Source: Sequoia sempervirens
Taxonomy: Eukaryota > Streptophyta > Pinopsida > Cupressales > Cupressaceae
NCBI GenBank assembly: GCA_007258455.2
Contig: VDFB02193867.1
Location: forward strand, 530,605,944 to 530,669,943
Reading direction: 5' to 3'
DNA length: 64,000 bases
In this document: positions 32,780 through 45,714 of the stretch, piece by piece
How positions within the stretch are numbered: position 1 is the stretch's first letter
Layout of the letters: each line of letters begins with the position of its first letter
Translations under genes and position numbers: made by a program
The notes under the pieces: model-generated
What the model was told of the DNA's origin: nothing
What the model saw: the letters and a program-made list of their open reading frames with translations, nothing else
Database searches by the model: none

Positions 32780-33711
32780 TCCTAACCTTATTCGCTAGTC
32801 CTCAAAGTTTTATAACCTTTTCGTGGAGTTCTAAATTTTCATAACTTCCCGATTCCTTAACTTGGTTGATGGTTCACTTTGTCGAGTTGCAAGTCTTTCC
32901 TGGTCATCTTTCTACTTGGTGGGTCAGAGGTTTCAAAAACTTTGAAACTTTAGAGTTTGCTTCTAAGGTTCACTTTGTTGAAGCAAGAATGGAAAAGAGA
33001 TATAGAAAACTTATTATTATAACTAATAACACTATGAAGAAATGATCACTCACCTTTTAAGTCTACGTTTTCGGCTTTCGCTGACTTTCGAATCGAGAAG
33101 TAGAACCTCAGAACCAAACAAAATGTGTAAGAATAAATGACACTTTTGATTGTATTTATATCAATCCATGATTCCATATTTGGTGAATTCCATAGAATTT
33201 TTAAATGGTTTATTAAAAATTTGGCAAAATCCTGCATGCTTATACAATGATACATTTTAATTTTCAAGGCGAAATGTGTCCTCAAATGTAATTATTATTT
33301 AATGTTATTGGCGAAATAGGTCCTCATGAGCAACTATTTATAAATTTTAATTGGCGAAATGGGTCTTCACAAGCAACTATTTGTAAATTTTAATTAGTGA
33401 AATGGGTCCTGATATAATATTATTTTAATAGTATTGGTGAATATGTAGGTGTTTTATTAAATGCTTTTGGGATTCTAGGAAAAAATATTAGTCGGTCCAA
33501 GTGAAATGCGTAGTTTGAAAATGGCGAATTTGTTGCTTAAATATGCCTCATAAAAAAAGTCATTGGCGAATGGACATGCATTGGACCTATAGTTCGTAAA
33601 ATCCAAGCGATTTGGACACCCTGTTGGGTGTGATAAATTCACCAATTTCGACTTGGACGATTCCTAGAATTTGTCAATTGGTGAAGATTCACCACTAAAT
33701 TTTTCCATGCT
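32780..33711 (+). repeat. Right internal repeat and subterminal repeat region of the 10-kb element
   Basis: 32780-32980 is the third copy of the internal GGGTCAGAGGTTTC family. From 33270 to 33711, ATTGGCGAAAT(A/G)GGTC(C/T)TCA units recur at about 33308, 33350 and 33395, then TTGGCGAAT at 33562. The end is ACCACTAAATTTTTCCATGC, whose inverse shares GGTGAATCTT with the left end. Confidence 0.6.
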
Positions 33712-36700
33712 AAGAAGAGGAATTTAAAGGAGCTCTCTTTGAATGACTCTCTCCCAAAAGAGCATGTAGAGGACAATCAATCACAAGGTTGGGAAGGGAG
33801 TAAGTATCTTTTGTTGTTTGAAGAAAATGCCTCTTTTGTTAGGATACTGAACTCTCTACCTCTTATTAGGCTCAGTGTTGCCTCTTTGACCTTTGGATCA
33901 ACCCTCACTTCTTCCCAAGATGAAGAATGTATACAAATTCATGGAAAGAAAGAGAAATAAAAATACTTGATGTGAGAAGATATCTCAAACAAGGTATACC
34001 TTCACAAAGAGAAATAAGATCCAGAGAAGCAACAAGAGATGTAGTGTTGGGAAATAAAGGACCTTGGAATTGTTAGGGTCCAAAACCATGAAGAAATGAG
34101 TTTTAAAATGTCTTCTATATTTGAGCCTGTTCGTTAAACCCAGATTAATTGTACCACTAAGGTTTTATCCTTCCTTTTACTTTTCTTAAGAAAATTGTTT
34201 GTTGGAACATTAGGGGGTAGAACATCCCACACAAATAACATATGATAAAAAGTTACATTTTGGAACATAAAATTGATATTATGCTCATCTAAGAAGTTAA
34301 AATGTCTAAACTTGTTTTCTCTCAAACTGCTTCTAATATTTGGCCTTCTACATATTACTATGTTAGCCCTACTGAGATTGTTTTAGGGGGTATTGCCACC
34401 TTCTGGAACCCCTTGTATTTGAAGGGTACAATGTTAGAACAAAACAAAAATAGCCTTATTATTTCTTTCTCTTACCTTTCTAAAGATTTGTAATGAATTC
34501 TTACTAATATTTATGCGCCTAACTCTAAAGTGGCTAGAAAACAACTATGGTATTCTCTACCTTAGCTATAAATAACCCCCAGAAGCTTTATGGATGTTAG
34601 AGGGGGACTTCAACACTCCTTTGATCCCTTCTAAGAAACTGGGGGTCTTGAAGACTATTTTGATAACATGGGTGACTTAGTTGACTTCTTAGCTAACACT
34701 AGTCTTATGGATATTGAGATTTAGGGTTCTTTCACCTCTAGTCAAATAGAAGGTATGGGAATAATATTATACATGTGAATCTTGATAGGTTCGTAATCTC
34801 TCATGATTGGAACATCTTACTTATCTTATCCCTCAAGGATCTTCCTCATATAGGTTTGAACCATTGTGCTCTTTTTTTACTTTGGGAAGAGACTACTAAA
34901 TTGGGCCCCTATCCTTTCATATAGGAGATCATATAGGAATCCATATGGAGTTTAGAGGCTTGATTGAGAAGTGGCGGAATACCCCCTTGTAGGGTATTCC
35001 TATGTTCACTCTAGCACAAAAATTAAAGTTAATAAAAAACAAAGCGAAAAACTAGAAGATGTCCTTTGGTAATTTTTTTCAAAAGAAAGAAAGATTATTA
35101 AATGACCTATAATCAATTCAAGACTCTATGGATAATGGTGTTATTTATTTTGACACTTTTCCAAAAAAAGTGGCCTCAGAATGGAATGGAATGACCTCAT
35201 GAAGGAGGAGTTATTTTGGAAGAAAAAATACAAAATCCAATGGATCAAAGAAGGGGAGAGGAACACTAAGTTTTTCATCAATATTCTTTGAAAAATAGAA
35301 GAAGAAACATTATTAGTAAGCTCACCCTTAGTGATGGTTATATGGTTTTGAAGGAGGGTACATAGCTAATGTTGTCTCCTTCTTCACTTAAAAATATTGA
35401 AGAAGGAAACTAGGAGATGAATGACCTACATGTTTTTTGGAAGTTATTCCTAGGGTGTTGAATGAAGCTGATAATGTGGGTATGTGCAAGGATGTATCTC
35501 TAGAGGAAGTCAAAGTTATTTTTTTCTCTTTTTCTTATTTCAAATCCCCTATTCTAGATGGGTTTCCTCCTTTATTCCATTTTTTGGGGAGATTATCTCT
35601 TAGGACCTATAATTTATTGCCACACAAGACTTTTTCAGATATAGTAAGCTCTTTAAGAAACTTAATCAATAATCAAACCTTCATTTTTCTAGTCCCTAAA
35701 GTGGTAGAGGCTACTACTATGTCTAACTTCTAGCCCATTAGCCTTTGTAACACTTTTTATAAGATATTCTCTATATTTTTGGTCAATAGAATTAAATTTT
35801 TCCTTCATAGACTTATCTCTTCTAGTCAAAAAGGTTGTGTCCCTGGTAGGAAGATTCTTGATGTTGTGCTTACTACCCATGGACTTATTCATTCTATGGA
35901 AAAAAACAAAAGGACCACTATGCTCCTAAAATTTGACATCTCCAAGGCTTATGATAGACTACTTTGGCCCTTCCTTTTGGTTTTCCTTAAAACATTTAGG
36001 TTTTGAAAGAAGATCCTCAAATTTATTAACACTTGTATCTCTTCCCTAACCTACTCAATGTTGGTAAATGGGATCCCTAGAGGTTATTTCTTGACTGGCA
36101 AGGGGCTAAGGAAAGAGAAGCCGCTTTCCCCCTACTTGTTCATTCTAGTTATGGAGGCTCTAGGTAGAAGTTTTCAAAAATTTATTGACTCGAATAAAAT
36201 CCTAAGGGTTAGATTTTACCTCCTTTGTAGCCCCTTCCTCTCATCAACATTTTTTTGAAGACACCATCATGTTTGGGGCTTCTTCAATTATGGAGGAAAA
36301 ACTATGGAAGGCTATCTTGTATGTTTATGTTAATGTTCTTGGGCAACATATATTATCTACAATAAAAGTATGCTATACTTCTTCAATTCTAAGATCATCA
36401 TTAAAGAGATGATTGTGAACATCCTTGGTTGCCAATAGGTTTGTTTAAGTACCACTTATCTTGGCCTCCCACTCACTACTAAAATTATTTCTTCAGTTAC
36501 TAGGATAAAATTATGGAAAGAATGCAATGAAACCTGGTTGTGTGGAAAGGAAAGATTTTGAGCCAAGCAGGTAATTTTTTGTTGCTAAAAACCTCCCTCT
36601 AGAATATCCCTATCTTCTACTTATCTATATTCAAAAAATTTGTGGTCATGGCTGAAATTTTGAAAAGATCCTAAAGAAATTTCTTTGGGCTAGAGTTGAG

Positions 36701-36950
36701 GACAAAAATAGAATTTCTTTGGTAAAGTGAGATAATTTTTTGTAAACCTAAGATTCAAGGGGCTTTAGGCATAAGGAGATCGAATCACTTTAATAAAGCA
36801 TTGCTTTCCAAAATTGGATGAAATCTGGTGGAAGGGAACAAAGATTAGGATCACATTCTCAATGTAAAGTACTTAGAAAACACTAATCTTTTCTACTTCA
36901 TTTCCTCTCCTTTTGTCCCTTGTGATTTTTTTATATGGAACTAGTTAATC
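33712..36950 (+). pseudogene. LINE-A ORF2: endonuclease and reverse transcriptase, decayed
   Basis: After 33721 the LINE reading resumes. An APE-type endonuclease is traceable at 34330-34920, with GGDFNTPLIPS near 34598. RT covers 35440-36480: PISLCNTFYKI, then QKGCVPGRKILDVVL, LLKFDISKAYDRLLWPF and GLRKEKPLSPYLFILVMEAL. The catalytic FADD box is damaged (HQHFFEDTIMFG, near 36245). Remnants of the post-RT domain run to about 36950. Multiple stops and frameshifts make it inactive. The RNase H end is missing, cut by the TIR element and Gypsy insertion. Confidence 0.8.
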
Positions 36951-36982
36951 AAAACGAGGAATGTTATTAAGTAGGGGGGTGC

Positions 36983-37529
36983 TGCCACAATAGTGTATCT
37001 CACTTTTGGGACATGCTGATTTTTTCCTAAAATCCTTTTTTTAGAAAAACTAATGATTTAAGTCTTGAGAGGTTCCATCTAAAGGGTTTTAATTGAAGAG
37101 GGATAGATAAAATCCCCTTAGATCAAGCCCCCTTTCATAGAACCCCTCTAGTATTAAATCATTCCCACAATGGAGTCTCCTTCACACCTATCAAAATGCT
37201 AGCAAAAAAACATTTTTTCTTTAACTTTTGAGGGATTAGATAACATCATTTAGAAATTATATTTTGCATGATTGTATCCCTCATAACGAGCTTTCCAACA
37301 AGTATAGTTTTTATATGTTTTCATTTTATCATGTATTTAATTTTTATTTTTTACTGAACATAGGTTTTTCTCCAAACATCAAGCTCTACGTTCTACAATG
37401 GTGGAAAAAAAGTAAACCATTGTAAAAAAAATTCAAAAAATACCCTTTTCCTGGATATTGATATTCTTGTTTCACAAAAAAAAAGGATTTTGATATATAC
37501 ACAAGTTAGGTTGGACAACACACACCTAT
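36983..37529. mobile_element. Truncated second copy of the TIR element family
   Basis: Collinear with 18146-18680: GCCACAATAGTGTATCTCAC end, then CCTTAGATCAAGCCCCCTTT, AATGGAGTCTCCTTCACACC, TATCAAAATGCT and the TTTTTCTCCAAACATCAAG region. It stops at 37529 where the Gypsy LTR begins, so the chromovirus inserted into it. Confidence 0.65.
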
Positions 37530-40500
37530 TGTAACATGCCAATCATTCACTCAAGTAAAATTTCCTAAGTCTTCACTTTCGACTAAATAAACTATGTAAC
37601 TTAACCATTGCCATACAAAAATTCTTTTATTTATATAGAACAAATGAACATAGATGACATAACCATAATCAAAATTTATTCCATTTCCAAATAATATTTC
37701 ACATATTACAATATTCCAAAGAATGTGTACAAAGTACATACATAGCTCAATCGAGCTTCAAAGCAATAGATATAGATGGTCCAAGAATCTCATTTCAAAT
37801 ATTGGTCTTATATTGCCTACTGAGGAGGAGAAACATCACTCAAGCGCTTTCCCACCAACCACAAACTCATATTCGGTCCCTCGCACATCTATCATATGAT
37901 ATATGTCCCTACCCTTCAACGAAGAGATTGGTGGAGTAACCTCATAATGACAACCATTGTGAGGTTAGTGTTGTGTCCTACATGAATAGAACTTGTAACC
38001 TTACAATCTAGAACTAGCGTGCACAAATGGATCATAGTGAATTGAAAATGGTGCCAAAGGAAAACACACTACTTTGGAAAAAGTGTTCTCACTTAGTACT
38101 TCGAGTGACAATCATCCTACTCACATACACTACTCAAGATCAATTTGACTTTAGGCCACTATAAACTATGCATAGGTATTTCCTTCTATGGGTAGTCTTT
38201 AACCCTAGAAACAACCTATTCCCTTTCTCACAAACTCAATGGTATTTCTACCCACAAATCATAAATACAAGTTACCATCCCTTCAATGGATAATCAAATC
38301 CCAAGTGTAACTTACAATCTATCTAATATAATCAAATAACTTGACAATGAATAACCCATAAGCTATCCTTGTTTAATCATATCTAGTATATTTATACTTA
38401 TGACAACAATCCCTCCTATTGTAGAGTATATACAAGTGCTTCACAGAAAAGCATAAATCAGCTTCTATTCCTTTCCAAAGAAAATGCTATGAATTCCTAA
38501 TGCAAGTATTCTAAAGCAATACCAACAAACAAAGCATTCAAATCTCATTCTTTCATAAATAAAGATAAATAAGATAATACTAGATCCTCATGCCTATAAT
38601 ACACTTAACCTAATTGACTGACTTGATGCACAACCTTCCAAAAGTAGCTTACTAGATTCACTTAATCCTCTCAAAGCCATACTTCACTATGATTTCTTTC
38701 ACAGGATAACAATATGCTCTCACTAAATATAACTCTCAAAAAATATTCTAAGCTCTCACAAAATACAATAGAATAGAATTGCAGAATAGTGTGTCCCAAA
38801 TGAGAGAACTAGCCTCTTTATTTATAGAGGAACTTGAGACATTGCAGCCAAAAGATAAGGCATTCCAGTTGACACCTTTCCTCATGTAGATCGACTCACT
38901 ACACACAACAAAAAGGTGGAAAAAATCTAAGTATAAATTAAACATATTATTTTGTAGATCAACCTCTATGGCTTGACAATAGCTCAAGACCAATTCCATT
39001 ACGCACATGCTCAAAGATGATAATTGACTTGCAAGAAAAGTAGACTTCTATAGAAACAAAATTGTTCAAATATTGGCGCCATGTTGCAGCCACTATTCTT
39101 ATCTTTTTGGTGTGGTTTATCACTTTGAAATAGTCTTATATTTGCAGACTACACACAAGCTAAGTTGACTTAGTCATATCTTATTTCATTGTCAGGGAAA
39201 AGATGAGTCGACTCTAATTTTTAGCGTTCAAACCATGCTTTGACTTAGCACGTTATTTTGTGTTGCTTTATCCTATTTTCATGTGTTTAAAGAACTTTAT
39301 AAAGCCTTAAATATTTCCATCACTTTATATAAAAGCATTCCAAGTTGAAGTAAATCACTACTTTATAATAAAGATGCATTTCCATATGGTATTGACTATG
39401 GTTTACTTCCCATATCGGTCTTTATTTCTACACATTACTTTGCATATAAATCGTCCTTTATCTTATGTCAACATATGTATTAATCGACCCATAATACTTT
39501 GCATAGCATATATACAAATCGAACTCTATTTAATTGTCATATATATATAAATATATATTTGTATATATACACATACATATATATATGTCAACGAATAGCC
39601 TTAATGCTATCACACACACACACACACACATATATATGTATATGTATGTATATGTATGTATATGTATATTCCATGACAATCAATTGCATATACATTTGAT
39701 ATATAAATGAACAAGATCAGGTTAACATTCATATAATAATAATATTGATTATATATATGTATATATATATACCTCTATGTACATGTATATGTACATGTAC
39801 ATATGTTGATATGGACATTTTCATTTACCATACATAAGTATGTATCAAAACATGTATACATATGTATATATGTATATATCTTATACATATATATACATTT
39901 GATTTGCACAATCAAGCACATACACATTTACTATCTTATTGATAGGGGATATATGTGTGATGTATTTATACATATACACATACATGTCGTATTGTTCATT
40001 CAATAGCTTCATGCTCATAAGCAACCTGTTCATAAGTGTGCATAGGTACGTCTACCTATGTACTCTCATGTGCATGTTCCTTCATGCATATGGTCTATCA
40101 TCGACATGCATATGTATACATATACATAAATTCCACGTGTGTTCACTTCATCAATACAAGCATAGTGATATAGGGAAGAACTCATAAGCTCTAAACATAT
40201 AAACATCATCCAAGAATGCACTCAACAGTAATCAAGACCCTTACTAATGCAAACACATCAAACTAAGGATGACTTAGCAATTCCCAACACAATAACTTGA
40301 CTCAACCATTCTATTGTGAGTGTGTGTGTAAGCTCAGTTAGGTTACATTACTAGTTACCCGACCATGTTATTCTCCTGAGTGACACTTCCCCTCACACCT
40401 GAAGGATTGAACATGAGCTTGCATCCAACTAACACATTCTCACGGTAGTCAGTTATTCATCAAAATATGCATTTACACAATATTTATCCATAGTTAGAAT

Positions 40501-40700
40501 ATCCAATTCAATAACCATCCATTTCACATATATGCATTTCATCACATATCATTAAATGAAATAACATTCATTCATAATTCATTGATAACAAAGTGCAAGA
40601 ATAATTTATTCCCATTCATAATTCTAATTACATTCACATAGGCAATAATTTACCCTAACATAGTAATAGTAAATAGGTAATTACACAATGGGGTATGACA
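37530..40700 (-). repeat. 3' LTR of Gypsy-1 (chromovirus), 3171 bp
   Basis: Plus-strand ends are TGTAACATGCC (37530) and GGGGTATGACA (40700), i.e. TGTCATACCCC...GGCATGTTACA on the element strand. The inner end follows the chromodomain frame by about 100 bases. Left flank CCTAT (37525-37529) would be the target duplication. It contains TA/TG/CA microsatellites at 39540-39900. The 5' LTR is not in the window. Confidence 0.65.
39540..39910. repeat. (TA)n/(TATG)n/(CA)n microsatellites within the Gypsy-1 LTR
   Basis: An ACACACACACAC run near 39610-39630 is followed by TATATGTATATGTATG repeats, with further TATATATATATA and ACATGTATATGTACATG runs to about 39910. Confidence 0.9.
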
Positions 40701-40789
40701 TATTCACCCGTTGTGAATCTTTGTCCCCGATAATTTTATGTAGCAACATAAACTAAACAAATAAACAAAATATTATTTTCAAGTACTTT

Positions 40790-42184
40790 CAAATGCAAGT
40801 AAAACATGTGGAAAATTTTGTTGTATCTCAACATAGTCTTTCCAAGTGGCAAAGTCTTTCGCATATTGGTCCCACTAGACTTTGCACTAAAAACCTTCTT
40901 TGTTATGCAAGTGAAGCTTACACATTTCGAGCACCTTGATAGGCTCGAATGTTACCACTCCAGGGTCCTATACCTATAAAGCATTCCAGTTAATTAGATG
41001 ATTATCACCTATTATATGCTTCTTTAGGTAAGAAACGTGAAATACATTATGCATCCTGGCAAGAGCTGGTGGCAACACAAATTGATAAGCTATAGGATTC
41101 ACTTCCTCAATAATCTCAAAGGGTCCTACATAGTGTAGGGCTAAATTGGATGACTTTCCAAATTTGATGGAACTCTTATAAGGTTTAACCCTCAACAACA
41201 CCTTGTCACCCACTACAAAATTTTGGGGCACTCGCTTTGCATCAGCATAGCTTTTGTGTCTATCATTAGATTCAACCAATCTTTGCTTAACAATCCTCAC
41301 TTGTTCTTCCATATTAGCCAACATTTATGGCCCAAGACTCACCCTATCCTCAAGTTCATCCCAACTTATAGGGGTTTGACACTTTTGACCATATAATATT
41401 TTGAAAGGAGCCATATTTATTGGAAAATGATAGGAATTGTTATAAGAAAATTCCACTAAAGGTAAGTAATCTTCCCACTTATATTAATGATCCATACAAT
41501 ACATTATAAGTAGGTATTCAAGTACTTGATTCACCCTTTCTGTTTTTCCATCCGTTTCTGGATGATACGCTGAACTTATATTTAGTTGTGTCCCAAGTGT
41601 AGAAAATAAGGTTTTCCAAAACCTTGAAGTGACTCATGCACCCCTATCTGAGATTATCTTCTCAGGAATTCCATGCAATGTAAACACTTCTTGCATAAAT
41701 TTTCAAGCTATTACAGGAGCTCCATTAGTTATATTCCCGGACATGAAATGGGCTTAGTAAGCGTATCCACAACCACAAGAAGGACATTGTTCTTATTCCT
41801 TGACATAGGCAATACCTGCATAAATTCCATACTTATGACTTGCCACTTTCTCTTTGGAATATCTTGTGGGTATAACAAACTAGTAGGATGATTATGCTCA
41901 ACTTTCACCCTTTGACATTCAAGACACCTAGCCACAAATCTAGCAGTATCTCCTTTCATCCCATTCCAAAAATATAATAGCTTCACATCAGCCAAAATTT
42001 TTGTCATACCAGGGTTTCCAAAGTATGGTGCTTCATGGACTTCTTTCCATACTAGATTTCTTAATTCTTTTGAGTCAGGTACATACATTCTCCCATTATA
42101 CCTAAGTATTCTACTAGGTTCAAAATGAAAACCTTCATACCTAGTATCTTGGGTATTTCTTGTGAGTGCTTGCTTAACTTGCAT
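40790..42184 (-). pseudogene. Gypsy-1 integrase with chromodomain, decayed
   Basis: From 42184 leftward: an H2C2-like zinc region (CLECQRVK present; the usual GHPG reads GNPG, so one His is lost), then the start of the catalytic core (first Asp reads Glu in VISMEFMQVLP; LLVVVDTLTK). A broken middle follows, then 41324-40974 with the GPF module (HYVGPFEIIEEV, MHNVFHVSYLKKHI). Further left, about 40930-40800, degraded chromodomain words appear (VLEMCKLHLHNKEGF; WDQYAKDFATWKDYVE). A C-terminal chromodomain marks the chromovirus clade of Ty3/Gypsy, where it guides insertion into chromatin. Confidence 0.75.
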
Positions 42185-43575
42185 ATAGTACTCATCCTCT
42201 TTGCATTCTATAATACCCGACCTTTAAAGTCAGTTTGAATTGTCACTATTGAAGCAACATGATGTCTTCAACTCAAGGCATCGACAACCCAATTTTCATT
42301 TCCTTTGATGTAACTGATATTGAATTCATAATCTGATATTAACTCCAACCATCTTCTCTACCTTACATCTAGATTAGGTTGAGTGAATAGATATTTCAAC
42401 CCATGATGATCAATTTTCATCTCAAAAGGCTTCTCTAACAAGTAATTCCTCCACATTTTCAATGCATGAACCACGACTGCTAGCTCTAAATCATGTGATG
42501 TATAATTTTACTAATAGAGTTTTAGCTTCCTTGATTCATAAGCAATTAGTTTCCCTTATTGCACTAAAACACATCCTAATCCCTCTCCCGATGCATCTGT
42601 GATAACTATGAAATCACCTTCAGGATCTGGTACTTTCAAAATTGGTGTAGTAGTCAACTTCTCTTTGATTAGATCAAAGGCTACTTGGAACTTCTTTGTC
42701 CACTCAAATTTATTCCCTTTCTTTTGCAAAGAAGTAATTGGAAAGGATATCTTGGAGAAGTTTTCCAAAAAAATTCTATAATACCCCGCCAAACCCATGA
42801 AACTTCTTACCTCTGAGACATTTTTGGGCACTGGCCATTCTAGCACTACCTTGGTATTAGCTGGATCAACTGAGATTCCATCTGCTGAGATCACATGTCT
42901 AAGATAATGCACTCTATTTTGAAAGAGGGTACACTTAGAGAGTTTACCATACAACTTATGTTCTCTCAAATGTTGTAGAACTATCTCTAAATGTTTACAA
43001 TGATCTTCCTCATTCTTTGAATAAATCAGGATATCATCTAGGAAAACCAAGAAAAATGTATCTGGGCAATTCCTAAATACGTTGTTCATAAGGTTCAAAA
43101 ATGTTGCAGGCACATTAGTTAGACCAAAGGGTAGAATTGTAAACTCATAATTTCCATATTTGGTTCTGAATGTAGTCTTATAGATGTCCTCATCCTTAAT
43201 TCTCAACTAATTGTATCTAGATCGAAGATCAATTTTAATAAATACAACTCCCCTCATTTGATCAAATAAATCATCAATGCATGAAAATGGGTACTTGTTC
43301 TTTACCATATCTTTATTAAGCATGTAATAATCTATACACAAATGTAAAGTACCATCCTTATTTTTCACAAAGATTTATTGTGCTCCCCAAGGTGATATAC
43401 TTGGTCTTATCAACCCCTTAGACAATAATTCATCCAGTGGTATCTTAAGCTCCATTAGCTCAATTGTTGTCATTCTATAAGGAACCTTAGAAATAGGTTT
43501 GAATCCTGAAACTATATCAATAGAGAAGTCAAATATCCCTTTCAGTGGTAATCCAGGTACTTCAGCTAGAAACAC
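42185..43575 (-). pseudogene. Gypsy-1 reverse transcriptase and RNase H start, decayed
   Basis: 43575-43375 carries the RT entry (PYRMTTIELMELKIPLDELL, LIRPSISPWGAQ). 43206-42556 is a 216-codon open segment with FRTKYGNYEFTILPFGLTN, the intact catalytic FLDDILIYSK, and the start of RNase H (VITDASGEGLGCVLVQ). Stops separate the blocks and RNase H is broken beyond 42556. It is the best-preserved polymerase segment in the window. Confidence 0.85.
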
Positions 43576-44010
43576 ATCTAAAAATTTTCACATTATAAGA
43601 TATCTTTCCATATCTGTCATTTTAGTTTCCTCCATTTCACCTTCTTCCATCTCTTGGAAACTTTGTGTTCCAAACTTGTCGAGATCTTCTTTATAATCTT
43701 CAATATTTTCCATCTTGATAGCAAATAGTTTACACCCTTTCTTCTTCATCCTAAGCAACTACATTGCGGAGATTTGATGTAGCTTGACTTCCCTAGGTAT
43801 CCCTTGTAGCTTCACTTGGTTACCAAAATCATCCAATCATTCTACTATTTTGGAATGGAAGTCTACCTTGGTTATATGTCTCCATAGCCAATTAATTCCT
43901 AGGATAACATCATAGGATCCTAAGGGTGCTACATAAAGATTAACCTCCATAGAAAAAAAAGGTAGCTCTATCCTAGCTTCAAACAAACATTGTTCTACTA
44001 TTGCTCTTGT

Positions 44011-44226
44011 CTAGTTTGCATATTCTACAACCCAAGACTTTGCCATGTGACCAAATTTCCTAGATATTTGTTTAGCTATTCTAGGTGAAATGAAATTTTT
44101 AGTTGCTTTAGTATCTATAAGTATTGAAATGGGTAAGCCAAACAAAACACTTAGAGTCTCTATTGGAGTTACTTGATACTTCACTTGGCGATCATCTACG
44201 ACATCATGAATCTTTTGCTGGAACAT
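44011..44226 (-). pseudogene. Gypsy-1 aspartic protease
   Basis: A short open segment contains PISILIDTKATKNFISPRIA, where the active-site DTG/DSG reads D-T-K, so the catalytic Gly is lost. It lies between the zinc-knuckle region and RT in the expected gag-protease-RT order. Confidence 0.7.
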
Positions 44227-44823
44227 TACTTACTCGGTAGGAAGTGGATTACCATAAGATTGTGACCCTGAAGCCTTATTAGGACATTGACTGGCATAGT
44301 GGTCTCCCCCACATGTGAAAAATCTAGTAGTCAGTCCTTTCTTCCTTGTAGGTTCTCCATATTAATTACCATTTACACTAGCATTGCTCATATTCCCACC
44401 ATTGGAACTATTCCTCTTATGCTCCCTTCTTGATTCTTTCCCACTATTACGGTATCCTTTTTCCACTTGCTTCAATAAATCTTGCACAACTTCAAACTTT
44501 GTTGGAGTTAGTTTGACTTCAGCTCCCACATTCTTCTTACGATTTTTTTTTTCCTTGCAGATGGAGATAACTTTGAGCTTCTACTCTTGTTTAACAACTT
44601 TCTCATACACTAGATCCATAGTAGTTGGACCATGAACATCTACCTCTCCTCCAATATGAATTTTAAACCCCATGATGAATTTTCTTATATGGAAATGTTC
44701 ATCCTTTTGGTACATAGGAACATAACATAGAAGATAGGTAAAATTTTCCCAATACTTATTAACCATCATCTCAACTTGTGATGCAGGAGCATCCTTGGTT
44801 CTTGGAAATCTTGCATCAACCAA
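44227..44823 (-). pseudogene. Gypsy-1 gag, C-terminal part only
   Basis: 44823-44581 encodes the second half of a retrotransposon gag domain (DARFPRTKDAPASQVEMMV, YVPMYQKDEHFHIRKFIMG). Between 44580 and 44227 lie a basic linker and a damaged zinc-knuckle region. The N-terminal half is missing exactly where the plus-strand Gypsy-2 begins, consistent with insertion of Gypsy-2 into this gag. Confidence 0.7.
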
Positions 44824-44829
44824 AAAAAT

Positions 44830-45579
44830 ATTTTATTTCAGCTTTTGTTCTTGTTTAGTTCAAGTTGGTGGATTTATTATATTTTCTCACCAAACCCTAT
44901 GGATCTATGTTTACATTGTGGACATGTTCATTTTCCTTATTCCAAGATTTGAGCACTATTGGATCTTTTTCTGGAAAGTTATTGCTTATGGATTAAGTGG
45001 TAGTTTCTTGAACCGATACTGGAATAATTTTCAAGTCTAACGGCTAGTTTGATCGCTTGTGGATCTTTCCCGTAACTTGTGGATCTTCACAACATGATTT
45101 GAATAGTTCTATGGAGTGTCCTTGACCTTAATTATAGGTCCACACTTCATCCTATGCACATGTTGAGGAGAAATTCAAATTTCAAGCTGACCTATTTCAT
45201 GCGCACATTACATTTTTCTTTCATTGGAGATTGTGATGATCTTTGGCCAACACAGAAGATTCTAGATCTACGGATATAATATAAAGCTTGTAATAAATCA
45301 TTAGAATAGGGGGTGGATTAAGTAGATTAATGTAGATTTGATATGTAATATTTTCGCTCACATTAAGGAGCATATAGGAATATTGTATTTGAGCATGTTG
45401 TATCAGGCCTGTGAGCCAAATCTATAGGCTGAGATGTTGCTGGCCATTGTAATTGAAGTTTCTGATAATAAGAATGTTTGAATCTACATTTTCCTCCATA
45501 TTTTGTGTTGCTTCTATTGTGTAACTCTTGCTGCATGGTCTAGATTTTTCTCTTTGAGGACCCTCCTATCATGGCTACA
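44830..45579 (+). repeat. Probable 5' LTR of Gypsy-2
   Basis: The right end is placed just before the primer site (GGCTACA, 45579). The left end is set by the break in Gypsy-1 gag and is accurate only to about 20-30 bases. The partner LTR would be beyond the second gap. Confidence 0.45.
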
Positions 45580-45584
45580 CCAGA

Positions 45585-45597
45585 TTGGTATTAGAGC
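45585..45597 (+). other. Gypsy-2 primer-binding site
   Basis: TTGGTATTAGAGC differs by one base from the tRNA-Met-type TTGGTATCAGAGC, directly downstream of the presumed LTR end and upstream of gag. Confidence 0.75.
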
Positions 45598-45714
45598 GAG
45601 ATTCGATTCGTGAGAGATCACCAGAGTTTGTGGAGTCTTGTTGAAGATTTTTTGTGGGGTGGCGGATTGAGGATCTGACCTACATCTGCAGAGGACTTGT
45701 GTAAAGATCGTAGG

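Larger units (their letters stand above)
23655..33711 (+). mobile_element. About 10-kb unclassified insertion in LINE-A carrying an unknown gene
   Basis: LINE-B reads GAGAAGTAGAATTTAAAGG without interruption (around 53955-53970, minus). Here GAGAAGTAG (23646-23654) and AATTTAAAGG (33721) are 10 kb apart, and AAGAAGAGG (33712-33720) sits before the right flank: a 9-bp, 7/9-matching possible target duplication. Both ends hold clustered TTGGCGAA/TTGGTGAAT motifs, mainly in opposite orientation, but no long perfect TIRs or LTRs. The interior has a small gene-like block (24060-25250), a 145-bp tandem duplication, dispersed internal repeats and the two-ORF unknown gene. A 9-bp duplication would suit a Mutator-like element; class undecided. 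Confidence 0.6.

Noticed and set aside
23680..33711. 10-kb insertion as an LTR retrotransposon starting TGTAAGAACCCC
   Set aside because: The ends share motifs mainly in inverted orientation, no direct terminal repeat was found, and no primer-binding site or pol is present.
33739..33960. Independent 73-codon gene
   Set aside because: It is the continuation of the LINE-A linker, with a paralogue in LINE-B at about 53770-53960.
39499..40187. Short frames rich in Tyr, Ile and His
   Set aside because: Translation of TA/TG/CA microsatellites inside the Gypsy-1 LTR.
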